Of a stretch of DNA of 64,000 bases, positions 52,248 to 61,657 are shown piece by piece. Under the pieces are notes generated by a model, which made no database searches, had not been told where the DNA came from, and saw only the letters and a program-made list of their open reading frames with translations. Source of the DNA: Streptomyces sp. WMMB 322 (GTDB lineage: Bacteria > Actinomycetota > Actinomycetes > Streptomycetales > Streptomycetaceae). The position numbers and the translations under genes are program-made. Each line of letters opens with the position of its first letter. The first letter of the stretch is position 1. The stretch lies in NCBI RefSeq assembly GCF_900090145.1, contig NZ_FMHI01000009.1:62001-126000 (forward strand). Reading direction: 5' to 3'.

Positions 52248-53186
52248 ATGGACACATCCGCCACCGCGATCTCGGTCAGCGGTCTCGAGAAGACCTTCGG
52301 CCGGGTACGTGCACTCGACGGGCTCGACCTCGAAGTCCGCACCGGCGAGGTGCACGGCTTCCTCGGGCCCAACGGAGCCGGGAAATCGACCGCCATCCGC
52401 GTCCTTCTCGGCCTGCTGCGCGCCGACGCCGGAACCGCCCGGCTGCTCGGCCACGACCCGTGGAAGGACGCCGTCACCCTGCACCGGCGCCTCGCATACG
52501 TCCCCGGCGACGTCGAGCTGTGGCCCGGCCTCACCGGCGGGGAGGCCATCGACCTGCTCGCCCGCCTGCGGGGCGGCCTCGACCCCGCGCGCCGGGACGA
52601 GCTGACCGAACGCTTCGACCTCGACCCGACGAAGAAAGGCCGCACCTACTCCAAGGGCAACAGGCAGAAGGTCGCCATCATCGCCGCCCTCGCCTCGGAC
52701 GCGGAGCTGCTGCTGCTCGACGAACCCACCGCGGGACTCGACCCGTTGATGGAGGTCGTCTTCCAGGACGTCATCCTCCAGGCGAAGGCGGCCGGCAAGA
52801 CCGTGCTGCTCTCCAGCCACATCCTCGCCCAGGTCGAGAAGCTCGCCGACCGCGTGAGCATCATCCGGCTCGGCAGGATCGTCCAGTCCGGGACGCTGAG
52901 CGACATGCGGCACCTGACGCGGACCACGATCGAGGCGGAGACCGAGCGGCCCGTGACCGGGCTCGAAGACCTGCCGGGAGTGCACGACGTACGCACCGAG
53001 GACCCACGGGTGCGCTTCGCCGTCGACGGCGCGCACCTCGACGGGGCCGTGCGCCACCTCAGCGGGCTCGGCGTCCGCAGCCTCACCAGCCACCCGCCGA
53101 CGCTCGAAGAGCTGATGCTGCGGCACTACGGCGACGAACTCGCCGCCAACGGGCACCGGGGCGACGCCGGGGGAGCGGCACGATGA
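52248..53186 (+). CDS. ABC exporter ATP-binding protein
   Basis: A 312-residue ATPase. Walker A GPNGAGKST is at about residues 42-50, Q-loop region YVPGDVELWPGLTGGE, the ABC signature is the divergent YSKGNRQKV, Walker B is LLLLDEPTAGLDP, and the H-loop is SSHIL. The divergent signature and a ~90-residue C-terminal extension are normal for this drug- or polyketide-exporter subfamily. ATG 52248 is preferred over a TTG two codons before. Its stop overlaps the permease start (ATGA). Confidence 0.94.
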   Translation: MDTSATAISVSGLEKTFGRVRALDGLDLEVRTGEVHGFLGPNGAGKSTAIRVLLGLLRADAGTARLLGHDPWKDAVTLHRRLAYVPGDVELWPGLTGGEAIDLLARLRGGLDPARRDELTERFDLDPTKKGRTYSKGNRQKVAIIAALASDAELLLLDEPTAGLDPLMEVVFQDVILQAKAAGKTVLLSSHILAQVEKLADRVSIIRLGRIVQSGTLSDMRHLTRTTIEAETERPVTGLEDLPGVHDVRTEDPRVRFAVDGAHLDGAVRHLSGLGVRSLTSHPPTLEELMLRHYGDELAANGHRGDAGGAAR

Positions 53187-54913
53187 GCACCGGGACCGGA
53201 TCGGAAACCACCGGAAGCACCACGCCCCGCACCGCGGACGCGGCCCGCGACAGGCCGGGGAGCACGCCCCCGGCGGCGGCGTCCGGCACCGGAGGCCCGC
53301 CCGCACTCCACCGGCTTCTGGCGGGCACGGGCACGCTCGTCCGCTTCGCCCTGCGCCGCGACCGCGTCCGCATCCCCGTGTGGATCGCCGCGCTGCTGAT
53401 GGCCAACCTCTCGACCCTCGCCCAGTTCGAGGGCCTCTACGGCGGAGCGGCCGAACGGGCCTCCATCGCGAAGACGATGGGCAGCCCCGCCGCGCTCGCC
53501 ATGACCGGGCCGCGCCACTACCTGGAGGGCGGCTACGGCCTGGGCGCCATGCTCGGGCACCAGGTGATCGGTTTCTACGGTGTGCTCACCGGCCTCATGG
53601 CGGTCCTGATCGTCGTGCGGCACACACGCGACGAGGAGGAGACCGGCCGCGCGGAACTGCTGCGCTCCGCCGTCGTCGGCCGGCATGCAGCGCTGACCGC
53701 CGCCCTCACCGTCGCCGTGACCGCCTCGCTCGCGCTCGGGGGGCTGCTGGCGGCCGGCCTCGCAGCGGCCGGCGCACCGGGCGTGAACTGGGGCGGATCG
53801 CTGCTGTACGGGGCGGTGTTCGCGGGCCTCGGCATCGTCTTCGCGGGCGTCGCCGCCGTCACCGTGCAGATCACGGAGCACGCCCGTGGCGCCGCCGGGA
53901 TGGCCCTGGGCGTGATCGGACTCGCGTATGCGCTGCGCGCCGCCGGTGACGTCGGCGACGGCACGCTGTCGTGGCTGTCGCCGATCGGCTGGGCGCAGCG
54001 CAGCTATCCGTTCGTGGACGACCTGTGGTGGCCGCTGCTGCTCACGCTCGCCGCCGCGGTGGCGCTGTGCGGCACCGGCTACGCGCTCAGCGTGCGCCGC
54101 GACGTCGGTGAGGGCCTGCGCACGCCGCCCGCGGGGCGCCGCACCGCCTCGGCGGTGCTGGTGCGTCCCTTCGGGTTCGCGCTGCGGCTGCACCGCGGCA
54201 TGCTGGCCGGCTTCGGCGCCGGGGTGTTCCTGCTGGGGACGATGTACGGGTCGATGCTCGGCGACGTGGAGGAGATGCTGAAGGACATCGACGTGATGGA
54301 CCAGGTCCTCGCGCAGGCCGGTGGTTCCTCGCTGGTGGAGTCCTTCGCCTCGGTCGTCATGATCGTCAACTCGGTCGTCGCCGCCGTCTACGTCGTGCTC
54401 GCGGCGCTGCGTCCACGGGCCGAGGAGGGCGCCGGGCGGGCCGAACCGCTGCTGGCCACGGGTCTCTCCCGCACGCGCTGGGTCTGGAGCCATCTGTCGG
54501 TGACCCTCGTGGGCGGCACGTTCACGCTGCTGCTGGCCGGGCTCGGTTTCGGCGTCGCGGGTGCGGCGTCCACCGGCGACCGCGGCCTGGTGCTGTCGCT
54601 GACCGGTGCGGCTTTGGCGTACGCGCCGGCGCTGTGGGTGACGGCCGGTGTCGCCGCGGTGCTCTTCGGCTGGCTGCCGCGTGCGACGGCGGCGGCGTGG
54701 CTCGTTCCGGTGTACGCGTTCCTCGTCGGATACCTCGGCCGGCTCCTGCAGTTCCCCGACTGGATGAACGACCTCTCCCCGTTCGGGCACGTGCCGCAGC
54801 TGCCCGCGAAGGAGATGGACTGGACGCCGATGGCGGTGCTCACCGCGGTCGCGGCCGTCCTCCTCGCCGCGGGGCTGGCGGGCTTCCGCCGCAGGGACCT
54901 GGAGACGAAGTAG
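53183..54913 (+). CDS. ABC exporter permease (two-half, 12-helix type)
   Basis: A 576-residue permease of the family annotated in Streptomyces as polyketide antibiotic ABC transporter. After a disordered Thr/Gly-rich start (about 45 residues), it contains two halves of about six hydrophobic helices each; examples are VWIAALLMANLSTLAQFEGLYG, GVLTGLMAVLIVVRHTRDEEETGRAELLRS and, in the second half, SVVMIVNSVVAAVYVVLAALRPRAEEGAGRAEPLLATGLSR. The two RAELLRS/RAEPLLA segments mark the internal duplication. Substrate unknown. Coupled to the ATPase gene and followed by a strong terminator. Confidence 0.92.
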   Translation: MSTGTGSETTGSTTPRTADAARDRPGSTPPAAASGTGGPPALHRLLAGTGTLVRFALRRDRVRIPVWIAALLMANLSTLAQFEGLYGGAAERASIAKTMGSPAALAMTGPRHYLEGGYGLGAMLGHQVIGFYGVLTGLMAVLIVVRHTRDEEETGRAELLRSAVVGRHAALTAALTVAVTASLALGGLLAAGLAAAGAPGVNWGGSLLYGAVFAGLGIVFAGVAAVTVQITEHARGAAGMALGVIGLAYALRAAGDVGDGTLSWLSPIGWAQRSYPFVDDLWWPLLLTLAAAVALCGTGYALSVRRDVGEGLRTPPAGRRTASAVLVRPFGFALRLHRGMLAGFGAGVFLLGTMYGSMLGDVEEMLKDIDVMDQVLAQAGGSSLVESFASVVMIVNSVVAAVYVVLAALRPRAEEGAGRAEPLLATGLSRTRWVWSHLSVTLVGGTFTLLLAGLGFGVAGAASTGDRGLVLSLTGAALAYAPALWVTAGVAAVLFGWLPRATAAAWLVPVYAFLVGYLGRLLQFPDWMNDLSPFGHVPQLPAKEMDWTPMAVLTAVAAVLLAAGLAGFRRRDLETK

Positions 54914-54915
54914 CC

Positions 54916-54965
54916 GGCGGAGGCAGCCCGCCGCGGCAATCGGTCCGCGGCGGGCTGCCTCCGCC
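54916..54965 (+). terminator. Strong terminator after the exporter operon
   Basis: A perfect 21-bp stem (54916-54936 with 54945-54965) around an 8-nt loop, starting three bases after the permease stop. No U tract. It may also stop transcription from the kinase gene that ends at 55050 on the other strand. Confidence 0.9.
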
Positions 54966-55049
54966 TGGAGAAGGCCGTCAACGGGGGGCCGGGGGCGGTC
55001 CGTTCGTCCGCGTGTTCAGTTCAGGCGGGTGTTCGGTTCACCCGCGTGT

Positions 55050-56963
55050 TCAGTTCACGCGGGTGTAGGCCAGTTCCGCGCCGTCGGGGAAGGTGCGAAC
55101 CAGTCCGCCGTTCCCGGTGTGCAGCGTGGACGAGGCACCGGTGGCGCAGGTGCCGGAGGAGGCCGTCCTGTCCACGGCGGGCGGGCCGATGCGGACGTCG
55201 TCGCGGCCCGCGCCCGCCGAGAACAGGTCGGCCTTCGCCTCGCAGTGCTGGTTCGGGGCCTCCGAGACCAGGGAGACGGACCTGCCGCCGGCACCGACCT
55301 GCTCGACCGTCATCCGCTGGGTGCCGCCGGCGGGCAACCGGCGCTGCCAGGTGCCGAGATACTCCCGCGGCAGCTTCTCCGGCCCGGCCACGCGGTGGAG
55401 GGTGGCGGTGCGGCCCGCCGCCTCCCACCTCAGCGTCGAGCCGGAGCCCTTGGTGAGCTTGTGCGAGCCCAGGGCAGAACATGCGTCCTCGGGCACGCTC
55501 TTGACGACCTTGGTGTCCAGCTCCACCGAGTCGCCGGCCGAAACGAGCTTTCCGTCGCTCTTGCACACGTATTTCTTGCCGAGGCTGATGCTGTTGGCGA
55601 CGACCTCGCCGATCTTGCCGTGTGAAAGCACGAAGCGCCGGTGCTGGCCCGTGGGTTCGCCGTCCCGCTCGACGGGGCCGCTCCACGTGCCCACGTAACT
55701 CCCGGGGATGTCGGAGGAATCGCCGGTGCCCGCGGCCTTGCCGGAGTCCAGCAGGGGGAGTTCGGCCCCGGACGCGGCGAAGGCGACGCCCGCCACGGCG
55801 ACCGCAGCCAGCGCGCCGATCGCAAGGCGTCTGCGCGGACGGCGCGGGGGAGCCGGGTGCGCCGTCGGCCGCACCGGGTCCCGCGGGGCCGGCGGACGGG
55901 GCAGCGTCGAGGTGCCGGCGTTCCCGGCCCGCTCGCCGCCGGGCACCTCCGGCGCGCCCGACCCCGAGGGCGGGGTGTCGGTGTCCAGCAACTGCACGGC
56001 GTGACGGCCCAGTTCGGCGATGAGCGTCGCAGGCAGCCACGGTGCCGAAGCGGTGCCGGACGGGACGGGCCGCACCTTCGCGATGACGTCCTCCGGGGCT
56101 GGACGGTCGGCCGGGTCCTTGGCCAGGCACGAGGCGATCAGTCCGCGCAGCGGCTCCTCGACCCCCTCCAGATCGGGCTCCTCGGACGCGATGCGGAACA
56201 TCACGGCGTGGATGCCGCCGCCCTCGCTGCCGAAGGGCCTGCGGCCCGTCGCGGCGTACGCGAGCACCGAACCCATGGAGAAGACGTCGCTGGCCGGGGT
56301 GACCTGCTGGGCGCGGATCTGCTCCGGCGACATGTAGCTGGGGGAGCCCACGATCACGCCGGTGCCGGTCACCGTCGAGTCGGGGAGGGCGTCCAGGGCG
56401 CGCACGATGCCGAAGTCGATGACGCGCGGGCCGTCGATCGTGACGAGCACGTTGGACGGCTTGAGGTCGCGGTGGACGACCCCTGCGCCGTGGATGTCGA
56501 CGAGGGCGCTGGCGAGCCCGTAGGCGAGCACGCGGACGGAATTCCCGGGGAGCGGGCCGCCTTCCTCGCCGCCTTCGCCCTCGCCCTCGTCGCCGTCTTT
56601 GCCCTCGTCGCCGCCGGCGGGACCGGTGGACGCTCCGCGCTGCGTCCGGTTCGCCACGACCTGTTCGAGGGAGGGCCCGGCGATGTAACCGGTGGCCACC
56701 CACGGGTTCTCGGCCTCGGTGTCCGCGTCCAGCACGGGGGCCGTCCAGCGCTCCCCCACGCGCCGCGCGGCCTCCACCTCCAGGCGGAAGCGCGCGCGGA
56801 ACTCCGTCTCGGCCGCCAGTTCCGATTTGATGAGCTTCACGGCGACCGTGCGTCCGCCCTCGGACCGCGCCAGATAGACCCGGCCCATTCCCCCGGCGCC
56901 GAGCCTGCTCAACAGCCGGTAGCGGCCGATCGATTGCGGGTCGTCCGCCGTCAGCTGAGCCAT
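55050..56963 (-). CDS. Transmembrane Ser/Thr protein kinase with extracellular domain
   Basis: A 637-residue Hanks-type kinase. Kinase domain, residues about 15-295: glycine loop LGAGGMGRVYLA, ATP lysine K44 (VAVKLIK), HRDLKPSN (164-171) and DFG (183-185). An acidic Gly/Glu insert (about 110-137) lies inside the domain. A Pro-rich linker, then one membrane helix (about 379-398), then an outside domain of about 240 residues in which the pattern YVGTWSGP...KSDGKLV is repeated as YLGTWQRR...EAKADLF, a likely tandem duplication of a small beta domain with cysteine pairs. The ATG at 56963 with GGGGA upstream was preferred to the GTG four codons earlier. A second kinase gene lies upstream on the same strand. 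Confidence 0.93.
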   Translation of the reverse strand: MAQLTADDPQSIGRYRLLSRLGAGGMGRVYLARSEGGRTVAVKLIKSELAAETEFRARFRLEVEAARRVGERWTAPVLDADTEAENPWVATGYIAGPSLEQVVANRTQRGASTGPAGGDEGKDGDEGEGEGGEEGGPLPGNSVRVLAYGLASALVDIHGAGVVHRDLKPSNVLVTIDGPRVIDFGIVRALDALPDSTVTGTGVIVGSPSYMSPEQIRAQQVTPASDVFSMGSVLAYAATGRRPFGSEGGGIHAVMFRIASEEPDLEGVEEPLRGLIASCLAKDPADRPAPEDVIAKVRPVPSGTASAPWLPATLIAELGRHAVQLLDTDTPPSGSGAPEVPGGERAGNAGTSTLPRPPAPRDPVRPTAHPAPPRRPRRRLAIGALAAVAVAGVAFAASGAELPLLDSGKAAGTGDSSDIPGSYVGTWSGPVERDGEPTGQHRRFVLSHGKIGEVVANSISLGKKYVCKSDGKLVSAGDSVELDTKVVKSVPEDACSALGSHKLTKGSGSTLRWEAAGRTATLHRVAGPEKLPREYLGTWQRRLPAGGTQRMTVEQVGAGGRSVSLVSEAPNQHCEAKADLFSAGAGRDDVRIGPPAVDRTASSGTCATGASSTLHTGNGGLVRTFPDGAELAYTRVN

Positions 56964-57091
56964 TGCATTCCCCACGTCGGTCTTTCCACTCGGTGCGCCG
57001 GAACCCTTTCACCCTCGGCCGCGAAGGTCACAGCCCGGCTGCCAACACGTTCCCGTTTGATGGTCGCGGCCCGATGAGGAAGGCCCGCAGG

Positions 57092-59065
57092 TCAGTTGAC
57101 CCGGCCGGTGAGGCGGTCGCTCTGCATGGAGCTGAGCCGGCCGACGAGGACGAGCGCGAGGATCGTGGCGGGGATGCTGAAGAAGTCGGTGAAGATCGCC
57201 ACCGCGACGGTTTCCTGAGCCGCCTCGACGCCGGTCTCGCCGTACCAGCTCTCGTAGTCCAGCAGGGAGAAGAGGAAATAGAACAGCCACATCGTCCACC
57301 AGCCGTTGACGATGCCCCGCCGTACGCGGGGTTTCGGCCCGTAGCCCTGCCACTGCGGTGCGGACGGATCGCTCGCGGACCAGACGTCGTTCATGACCTG
57401 CTTGGGCATGAACAGGTTGCACACCGGTACGAACCACGAGCCGACCGCCATGGCCGACGAGTAGCGGACGCGGCCGGGCGCGAAGTTCTCCGCGTTGACC
57501 CGCACCCGCCAGAACCAGACCAGCCAGAGAACGATCACGCTCAGCGCCAGCAGGCCCTCGGCCGTCTCCACTCCGACGGTGGCGCCCCGGAGCCGGCCGT
57601 AACCGGGGATGCGCCGGAGGTCGTCGGCGAGAACCACGTTCGCCTGCACGCTGTCGAGCTTGCCGACCACGAGACCGTCCACGACGACCGCGATCACACC
57701 GATCAGCAGGTGGAGGCCGAGGAGCACCGTGAGGGCGTGCGCGATCCGGCGGGGCGAAACGGCCGGCCGGAGCGGCTGCGCCGGCCGTGCGCCGCCGGGC
57801 CCGCCGGGAGCGGGCCCGTGGACGGGTCCCGGAGCAGGGCCGTGAGCAGGGCCGGGAGCCGGGCCCGGGAAGCCTGCCTGCCACGGCTGTTGCGGCGGCG
57901 GTTGCGGTGGTGGCTGCAGCGGCGAGTACGGGCCGGGGGCGGGTGGGCCGTAGAGGCCGTGCGGCGGCGGGGTGGATGCCGCGGGCCGTCCCGAGGGCGG
58001 CGGTGCCGAGGGCCCCTGGGGAGCAGCGGGAGGCGGCGTCGACGGCGTGAGCGCCGCGCCCTCCTCCCGGCGAGGCCATGAGGACGGCGCGGCCGGACCG
58101 GATGCCGCGGGCGCGGGCCCGGCAGCGCCCACGGCCTCGGCGCGCGGCTGCTCGACGCTCTCCGGGTCCTCGCTGTCCAGCAGCTGTACGGCGTGCCGGC
58201 CCAGCTCGGCGAGCACCTCACCCGGCAGCCAGGTGCCCTTCAGCTCGCCCTCCGTGCGCTGCATCAGCGTCTCCAGCGCCGGTCTGTCGCCCGGCTTCTT
58301 GGCGAGGCAGGAGACGACCATCTCGCGCAACGGGCCCTCCAGCCCGGACAGTTCGGGCTCCTCCTCGGCGATGCGGAACAGCAGCGCGTGCACCCCGCTG
58401 TCCGCCGTGCCGAACGGCATCCTCCCCGTCGCCGCGTATGCCAGTACGGCGCCCAGGCAGAAGATGTCGCTGGCGGGCGTCACCTGCGTCCCGCGCACCT
58501 GCTCCGGCGACATGAATCCGGGGGAGCCGACGAGCGCGCCCGTCTGTGTCAGCCCGCCCGCCGACTGCACGGCGGAGTCGAGGGCGCGGGCGATGCCGAA
58601 GTCGATGACGCGCGGGCCGTCGATGGTGATGAGGATGTTGGAGGGCTTCAGGTCGCGGTGGACCAGCCCGGCCCGGTGGATGTCGCCCAGCGCGCGGACC
58701 AGTCCGGAGGCCAGCCCCGTCACAGTCCGGTGCGGCAGCGGCCCGAACTGGTCGTCCACGACCTCGGAGAGGGAGGGCCCGGCGATGTAACCGGTGGCGA
58801 CCCACGGCGTCGCGGCCTCGGTGTCCGCGTCCAGTACGGGCGCCGTCCACGTACCGCCGACCTTGCGGGCCGCGGTGATCTCCTGGGCGAATCGGCGCCG
58901 GAAGTCGGGCTGCCGGGCGAGTTCGTCCTGCACGGCCTTCACGGCGACGGTGCGGCCGCGGCCCGAACGGGCGAGATAGACCCGGCCCATGCCCCCTTCG
59001 CCGAGCCTGCCGAGCAGCCGGTAGTCGCCGATCCAGCGTGGATCCCCGGCGCTGAGCCCCTTCAT
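57092..59065 (-). CDS. Ser/Thr protein kinase with DUF4328 membrane domain
   Basis: A 657-residue Hanks-type kinase. Kinase domain, about 10-275: LGEGGMGRVYLA, ATP lysine K43, HRDLKPSN (136-143), DFG (155-157). A very Pro/Gly/Ala-rich linker (about 310-440, with GPAPGPAHG-type repeats) leads to a multi-pass membrane domain resembling DUF4328 (about 445-657; ALTVLLGLHLLIGVIAVVV, LALSVIVLWLVWFWRVRVNAE and SSAMAVGSWFVPVCNLFMPKQVMNDVW). The kinase part is very close to the next kinase gene downstream (same RYIAGPSL-like and ELGRHAVQLLD segments), so they arose by duplication and then gained different C-terminal sensors. ATG 59065 follows GGGAAGAGG. Confidence 0.93.
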   Translation of the reverse strand: MKGLSAGDPRWIGDYRLLGRLGEGGMGRVYLARSGRGRTVAVKAVQDELARQPDFRRRFAQEITAARKVGGTWTAPVLDADTEAATPWVATGYIAGPSLSEVVDDQFGPLPHRTVTGLASGLVRALGDIHRAGLVHRDLKPSNILITIDGPRVIDFGIARALDSAVQSAGGLTQTGALVGSPGFMSPEQVRGTQVTPASDIFCLGAVLAYAATGRMPFGTADSGVHALLFRIAEEEPELSGLEGPLREMVVSCLAKKPGDRPALETLMQRTEGELKGTWLPGEVLAELGRHAVQLLDSEDPESVEQPRAEAVGAAGPAPAASGPAAPSSWPRREEGAALTPSTPPPAAPQGPSAPPPSGRPAASTPPPHGLYGPPAPGPYSPLQPPPQPPPQQPWQAGFPGPAPGPAHGPAPGPVHGPAPGGPGGARPAQPLRPAVSPRRIAHALTVLLGLHLLIGVIAVVVDGLVVGKLDSVQANVVLADDLRRIPGYGRLRGATVGVETAEGLLALSVIVLWLVWFWRVRVNAENFAPGRVRYSSAMAVGSWFVPVCNLFMPKQVMNDVWSASDPSAPQWQGYGPKPRVRRGIVNGWWTMWLFYFLFSLLDYESWYGETGVEAAQETVAVAIFTDFFSIPATILALVLVGRLSSMQSDRLTGRVN

Positions 59066-59201
59066 CTCCGTACCTCTTCCCCCCGGATGATTCGAGTGCC
59101 ACGAGAATAGATCGGCGGGCACCGGGGGTTGAGGGGAGCCGGGAATCCGATCCCGTAACGCGTCCTGCACGGGGCACGGGGGCGCATCCGGAGGGCGCCC
59201 C

Positions 59202-59237
59202 AATTGAGATGACAAGCTCTCAATTCGCCCTAATTGA
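59202..59237. promoter_or_regulatory. Cluster of TCAATT half-sites upstream of DUF4956
   Basis: Three related elements: AATTGAG (59202-59208), CTCAATT (59219-59225) and AATTGA (59232-59237). The first and second form one inverted repeat with a 10-base gap, and the second and third another with a 6-base gap. They lie in the AT-rich spacer 55-90 bases upstream of the DUF4956 start and beyond the divergent kinase start. A candidate binding site for an unknown regulator. Confidence 0.55.
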
Positions 59238-59291
59238 TGGGCTGATGAGCGTAAAGCCTTCGCTGTTCACCGGCTGCCTTATTTTCCCGCT

Positions 59292-59972
59292 ATGGACTCG
59301 GTCAGCCAGATCCTCTTCCATTTCGCGCTGGATCTCGTATCCGTGTGCGTACTGACATTCGCCGTCTACTATCCGCGGCACCGGCGGCGGGACCTGATTC
59401 CGGGGTATCTCGCCCTGAACGTCTCGCTGTTCGCGCTCGCCTCGGCCCTCGGCCGCAGCGGCGACAAGGGCGGCATCGCACTCGGATTCGGGCTGATCGG
59501 GGTCTTGTCGATCATCGGCCTGCGTTCGGAGTCCATGCAGAACGAGGAGATCGCCTACTACTTCACGGCGCTCGTCCTCGGTCTCATCTCCGGCCTGCCG
59601 AACGTGAGCCTGCTGCTCGCGGCGATGCTCTGCACACTGCCGCTGGCAGCCGTCTGGATCGGCGGCCACCCGCGGCTGTTCGCCCGTACGCTGCGCGCCC
59701 TCGTCACGGTCGACGAGGCCGTCACCGAACCGGCGGCCATCGAGTCCTTCGTGCGGGAACGGCTGGGGGAGCCCCTGTCCTGGAAGATCCAGGAGGTCGA
59801 CTACGGACGGGACCTGACGGTCGTCGACGTGCGGTACCGGCGTGCGGGCACCGCACGTCACGGCGGCGGGCCGAGGCTGCGGGCGGTCGTGCGGCCGCCG
59901 CGGCCGCGGGAGTCGCCCCGGGGGGTGCGGGAGTCCCCGCGGGACCCCCCGGGGGAGAGCGTGCCGTCGTAG
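59292..59972 (+). CDS. DUF4956 membrane protein
   Basis: A 226-residue membrane protein of the DUF4956 family. Hydrophobic helices are at about residues 7-25, 37-54, 61-76 and 92-125 (GFGLIGVLSIIGLRSESMQNEEIAYYFTALVLGLISGL is the family hallmark). The C-terminal cytosolic part (VRERLGEPLSWKIQEVDYGRDLTVVDVRYRR) is a small alpha/beta domain, then a Pro/Arg-rich tail. The role is unknown; in other organisms such proteins lie beside polyphosphate VTC-domain proteins, but none is seen here. ATG 59292 lies after the half-site cluster. Confidence 0.85.
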   Translation: MDSVSQILFHFALDLVSVCVLTFAVYYPRHRRRDLIPGYLALNVSLFALASALGRSGDKGGIALGFGLIGVLSIIGLRSESMQNEEIAYYFTALVLGLISGLPNVSLLLAAMLCTLPLAAVWIGGHPRLFARTLRALVTVDEAVTEPAAIESFVRERLGEPLSWKIQEVDYGRDLTVVDVRYRRAGTARHGGGPRLRAVVRPPRPRESPRGVRESPRDPPGESVPS

Positions 59973-60199
59973 AGCGGGCCCGGCCCCGGCGGTGCGCGCG
60001 GCGCCGGAGCGGACACGGAGGCGTCGTTGCCGGGGGCCGGGAAAAGCGGGCCCGTGGCAACCGCCGGCGCGGTTCCGCGTGCCCGCGGCGGGGAACGGCC
60101 CAGGGTACGGCGGTGCAGCGGTGTTGATTGCCCTGCTGGGGCACCCTCTAGGCTGTGGCCGTCCCACCCGGCGCCTTCCCCGAGCTGAGGAGCCACCAC

Positions 60200-61609
60200 G
60201 TGACAAGTACGAGCACGAACCCGTCCACCGCCGCGGGCCCTGCCGCCGCCGTCCCCGACCCGGCCGCCGGCGAGGCCGTACGAGCCGCGGACCGGGCGCA
60301 CGTCTTCCACTCCTGGTCCGCGCAGGGGCTGATCGAACCGCTGCCCGTGGCCGGCGGCGAGGGCTCGTACTTCTGGGACTACGACGGCAACCGATACCTG
60401 GACTTCTCCTCCCAGCTGGTCAACACCAACATCGGGCACCAGCACCCGAAGGTCGTCGCCGCCATCCAGGAGCAGGCGGGCCGCATGTGCACCATGGCCC
60501 CCGGCTTCGCCGTCGACGTGCGTGCAGAGGCGGCGCGGCTCGTCGCGGAGCGCACTCCCGGCGACCTGGACAAGGTCTTCTGGACGAACGGCGGTGCGGA
60601 GGCCGTCGAGAACGCCGTCCGCATGGCCAAGCTGCACACCGGACGCCCGAAGGTGCTGAGCACGTACCGCTCGTACCACGGCCACACCCAGGCGGCGATC
60701 CACATCACCGGTGAACCGCGCCGCTGGGCCAACGACACGGGCTCGGCGGGCGCCGTGCACTTCTTCGGCCCGCACCTGTACCGCTCGCACTTCTACGCCG
60801 AGACGCAGGAGCAGGAAGCCGAACGCGCCCTCGCCCACCTCGAGGAGACCATCGTCTACGAGGGCCCGGGCACGATAGCCGCGGTGATCCTCGAGACGGT
60901 TCCCGGCACCGCCGGCGTCCTCGTGCCGCCGCCGGGCTACCTTGCCGGGGTCCGCGAACTCTGCGACCGCCACGGCATCGTCTTCATCCTCGACGAGGTC
61001 ATGGCCGGATTCGGGCGCACCGGCGCATGGTTCGCCGCCGACCACTTCGGCGTCACCCCGGACCTGATCACCTTCGCCAAGGGCGTCAACTCCGGCTACG
61101 TACCGCTGGGCGGCGTGGCCATCTCCGCCGAGATCGCGGCCACTTTCGACAAGCGGCCCTACCCGGGCGGCCTCACCTACTCCGGCCATCCGCTGGCGTG
61201 CGGTTCCGCCGTGGCGACGATCAGCGCCATGGCGGAGGAGGGCATCGTCGAACACGCGGCGCAGATCGGTGAGAACGTCATCGGCCCCTCGCTGCGGGAG
61301 ATGGCCGAACGCCACCCCTCGGTCGGCGAGGTGCGCGGCATGGGCGTCTTCTGGGCGCTGGATCTCGTACGGGACAAGGAGACCCGCGAGCCTCTCGTGC
61401 CCTACAACGCGAGCGGCGCGGACAACGCCCCCATGGCCGAGTTCGCGGCCGCCTGCAAGCGCGGCGGTGTGTGGCCGTTCGTGAACATGAACCGCACCCA
61501 CGTCGTTCCGCCGTGCACGATCAGCGAGGCGGAGGTCAAGGAGGGGCTCGCCGTCCTCGACGAGGCACTCGGCGCCGCCGACGCCCATACGACCTCGGGG
61601 CGGGACTGA
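60200..61609 (+). CDS. Class III (omega) aminotransferase
   Basis: A 469-residue PLP enzyme of the class III aminotransferase family that uses amino groups distant from the carboxylate, for example beta-alanine, taurine or similar amines. Landmarks: YFWDYDGNRYLDFSSQLVNTNIGHQHP (about residues 55-81), VFWTNGGAEAVENAVRMAKLHTG, YRSYHGHTQAA, FILDEVMAGFGRTGAWFA with the PLP aspartate, and the Schiff-base lysine in LITFAKGVNSGYVPLGGVAI. GTG 60200 follows TGAGGAGC. The GntR-type gene starts 49 bases after its stop, suggesting a small catabolic unit with its own regulator. Confidence 0.93.
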   Translation: MTSTSTNPSTAAGPAAAVPDPAAGEAVRAADRAHVFHSWSAQGLIEPLPVAGGEGSYFWDYDGNRYLDFSSQLVNTNIGHQHPKVVAAIQEQAGRMCTMAPGFAVDVRAEAARLVAERTPGDLDKVFWTNGGAEAVENAVRMAKLHTGRPKVLSTYRSYHGHTQAAIHITGEPRRWANDTGSAGAVHFFGPHLYRSHFYAETQEQEAERALAHLEETIVYEGPGTIAAVILETVPGTAGVLVPPPGYLAGVRELCDRHGIVFILDEVMAGFGRTGAWFAADHFGVTPDLITFAKGVNSGYVPLGGVAISAEIAATFDKRPYPGGLTYSGHPLACGSAVATISAMAEEGIVEHAAQIGENVIGPSLREMAERHPSVGEVRGMGVFWALDLVRDKETREPLVPYNASGADNAPMAEFAAACKRGGVWPFVNMNRTHVVPPCTISEAEVKEGLAVLDEALGAADAHTTSGRD

Positions 61610-61657
61610 GGCCGGGTCCGGGCGAGTTCGTCTCGCGAGCCGATTCGGGCCGAGCCG

